Of a stretch of DNA of 64,000 nucleotides, positions 62,460 through 64,000 are shown piece by piece. The first letter of the stretch is position 1; each line of letters starts with the position of its first letter. The DNA is from CAWVSB01 sp036960375 (GTDB lineage: Bacteria > Pseudomonadota > Gammaproteobacteria > Pseudomonadales > CAWVSB01), in NCBI GenBank assembly GCA_036960375.1, contig JBALVY010000001.1, forward strand, positions 744,001-808,000, read 5' to 3'. The translations under genes were made by a program, and so were the position numbers. The notes under the pieces are model-generated. The model worked only from the letters and a program-made list of their open reading frames with translations. It made no database searches and was not told where the DNA came from.

Positions 62460-63821
62460 ATGGCCAAACAAAAGACCGCCTACGTCTGTTCCGACTGCGG
62501 TGCAGATGCGCCTAAATGGCAGGGGCAGTGCGGCGAGTGCGGTGCCTGGAATACCATGAGCGAGATTCGCCTTGGGCCTGCCACCAGTGCTGCTACTAGC
62601 GCACGCAGTGGTTTTGCTGGGGCTGTCAGCCAGGTGCAGCGGTTGAATGATGTCAGTTTGACGGAACAGCCCCGCATTCCCTCGGGTGCGGGCGAGTTCG
62701 ATAGAGTGCTCGGTGGCGGTCTGGTGCCGGGTTCGGCTGTGCTTATCGGCGGTAACCCTGGTGCAGGTAAGTCCACACTTCTGCTGCAAACCATGTGCTA
62801 TCTGGCTGGTGGCATGTCGGCTTTGTATGTGACAGGCGAAGAATCATTACAGCAGGTGGCTATGCGGGCCAATCGTCTGGGCCTGCCAACCGATAAACTG
62901 CAAATGCTGGCCGAGACCGATGTGGAGACCATTCTGGCCACTGCTCAGCAGCTTAAACCTAAAATACTGGTGGTTGATTCGATCCAGGTCACGCATATGA
63001 GTGACCTGTCATCCGCCCCTGGTAGCGTTTCCCAAGTCAGGGAGTGTGCCGCACTGTTGACGCGCTTCGCCAAACAAACAGGCACTGTTTTGATTCTGGT
63101 CGGTCATGTCACAAAAGATGGCAGTCTGGCAGGGCCCAAGGTATTGGAGCACATGATTGATGCCTCCATCATGCTTGAGGGAGGTACCGACAGCCGCTTT
63201 CGAACTTTGCGGGGCACTAAAAATCGCTTTGGGGCTGTGAACGAGCTCGGCGTATTTGCCATGACAGAGCAAGGGCTTAAAGAAGTCAAAAACCCCTCGG
63301 CCATATTTCTTTCGCGTAGCGACGAGATCAATGCTGGCAGCGTAGTGATGGTGGTATGGGAGGGTACGCGGCCCTTGTTAGTGGAGTTACAGGCGCTGGT
63401 CGATATTTCCAGTCAGGGCAACCCTCGGCGGGTGGCCATTGGTACCGATCAAAATCGTCTGGCTATGTTATTGGCCATACTGCACCGTCATGGGGGTTTG
63501 CAGTTAGGTGATCAGGACGTCTTTGTGAATGTGGTTGGTGGCGTCAAAGTACTGGAAACGGGTGCGGACCTTGCGATCTTACTGTCTATGGTGTCCAGCT
63601 TTCGTGATCGCCCCTTACAGCAAGATCTGGTGGTATTTGGTGAGGTAGGTCTGTCTGGCGAAATACGTCCTGTGCCGGGCGGGCAGGAGCGTTTGAAGGA
63701 GGCAGTCAAACACGGATTTAAACGCGCTATTGTGCCGCGCTCAAATGCGCCTAAAAAGTCACCCGAGGGTATGACGGTAATTGCAGTCGATAAGCTGTCG
63801 CAGGCACTGGAAGCCATTTAG
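62460..63821 (+). CDS. radA: DNA repair protein RadA (Sms)
   Basis: 453 aa. The N-terminal C4 zinc finger is YVCSDCGADAPKWQGQCGECGAWNT. The RecA-like ATPase has GGNPGAGKSTLLLQ (about 94-107) and the RadA-specific LRGTKNRFGAVNELGVF. A Lon-like C-terminal domain ends with VFGEVGLSGEIRPVPGGQERL. It is a branch-migrating helicase-like factor in recombination. All motifs are intact. Confidence 0.97.
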   Translation: MAKQKTAYVCSDCGADAPKWQGQCGECGAWNTMSEIRLGPATSAATSARSGFAGAVSQVQRLNDVSLTEQPRIPSGAGEFDRVLGGGLVPGSAVLIGGNPGAGKSTLLLQTMCYLAGGMSALYVTGEESLQQVAMRANRLGLPTDKLQMLAETDVETILATAQQLKPKILVVDSIQVTHMSDLSSAPGSVSQVRECAALLTRFAKQTGTVLILVGHVTKDGSLAGPKVLEHMIDASIMLEGGTDSRFRTLRGTKNRFGAVNELGVFAMTEQGLKEVKNPSAIFLSRSDEINAGSVVMVVWEGTRPLLVELQALVDISSQGNPRRVAIGTDQNRLAMLLAILHRHGGLQLGDQDVFVNVVGGVKVLETGADLAILLSMVSSFRDRPLQQDLVVFGEVGLSGEIRPVPGGQERLKEAVKHGFKRAIVPRSNAPKKSPEGMTVIAVDKLSQALEAI

Positions 63822-63826
63822 ATATC

Positions 63827-63863
63827 ATCCAGAGCTCTTACGGCAAACGTGAGAGCTCTGGAT
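63827..63863. terminator. Hairpin between convergent radA and ettA
   Basis: ATCCAGAGCTCT and AGAGCTCTGGAT form a perfect 12-bp stem around a 13-nt loop, which itself can pair ACG/CGT. It lies just after the radA stop and before the ettA stop. No T tract follows on either strand, so a bidirectional but atypical terminator is the best reading. Confidence 0.55.
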
Positions 63864-63883
63864 ATTTAATAAACGAATCCGCT

Positions 63884-64000
63884 CTATTTCAGCTTTTTAT
63901 ATTTTACCCGCTTTGGCTGTGCGTCCTGGCCTTTACGCTCCACCAGGTCTTCATGGTATTCGCTATAGTTACCCTCAAAGAATACGGTCGTGCCGTCATC
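63884..64000 (-). CDS. ettA: EttA-type ABC-F ATPase, C-terminal 38 residues only
   Basis: The last 38 codons are visible: TTVFFEGNYSEYHEDLVERK and then PKRVKYKKLK before the TAG. FFEGNYSEYxED and PKRxKYKKL match the C-terminus of EttA, the translational throttle ABC-F protein. The rest lies beyond the window. Confidence 0.8.
   Translation of the reverse strand, partial: DDGTTVFFEGNYSEYHEDLVERKGQDAQPKRVKYKKLK

Overview
The window is a chromosomal stretch from a gammaproteobacterium of Pseudomonas/Cellvibrionales type, most likely a marine aerobic heterotroph. The evidence is a split class II ribonucleotide reductase (nrdJa/nrdJb), PBP1b followed by a TPR lipoprotein, the rnr-rlmB and rpsF-rpsR-(membrane protein)-rplI blocks in pseudomonad order, a class II-like PHA synthase with an intracellular depolymerase, argC-(DUF6776-like)-erpA, and radA convergent with ettA. 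Genus-level assignment is inference. No rRNA, tRNA or CRISPR array was seen.

Layout. 1-8.9 kb: a GTPase/DUF3482 gene (cut by the window start) coupled to DUF2868, a DUF4399 exported protein, YtoQ, mrcB with a candidate LpoP-type activator, a ModF-like double ATPase and a NUDIX hydrolase. 8.9-12.2 kb: nrdJa-nrdJb behind a regulatory region with two NrdR-box-like sites 32 bp apart and a perfect DnaA box. 12.3-20.9 kb: an outer-membrane barrel, a YebC/YeeN-type regulator, an epoxide-hydrolase-like enzyme, a GST remnant, a DEAD-box helicase, an MFS transporter, a small membrane protein and a DUF3604 lipoprotein. 20.9-31.7 kb: a Tat-exported DUF1214 protein, hemL, hemJ, a ClC channel, argC, a DUF6776-like protein, erpA, a periplasmic DsrE-like protein, a membrane-anchored AraC-type regulator and recQ. 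31.7-38.5 kb: a Gly/Met-tailed small protein, phaZ, phaC, an acyl-CoA dehydrogenase and an orphan FMN glutamate-synthase-family protein. 38.6-45.3 kb: a FabH-like synthase, rnr, rlmB, then the ribosomal operon rpsF-rpsR-membrane protein-rplI, with a clear sigma70 promoter and a strong intrinsic terminator.

45.4-56.4 kb is an AT-rich, patchy surface-polysaccharide island lying between rplI and dnaB, genes that are close neighbours in many relatives. It holds a flippase, glycosyltransferases, methyltransferases, a sulfotransferase, an intact IS3-family element and several gene remnants. The remnants are a multiply frameshifted rhamnosyltransferase-like gene, an orphan glycosyltransferase tail, an ORF tail abutting the IS, and a doubly deleted polyprenyl-phosphate sugar transferase. 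An intact homologue of that last gene, plus an ExoA-like glycosyltransferase, lies just beyond dnaB at 58.2-60.6 kb. I read the locus as one that has undergone repeated gene replacement.

60.6-64 kb: a lambda-P-like replication protein overlaps a protein carrying three tandem DnaT-like DNA-binding repeats. radA follows, and the 3' end of ettA is cut by the window end. With dnaB about 2.5 kb away, the DnaT-repeat/P-like pair is a reasonable candidate for a chromosomal helicase-loading (primosome) module and is the most interesting uncharacterised system here.
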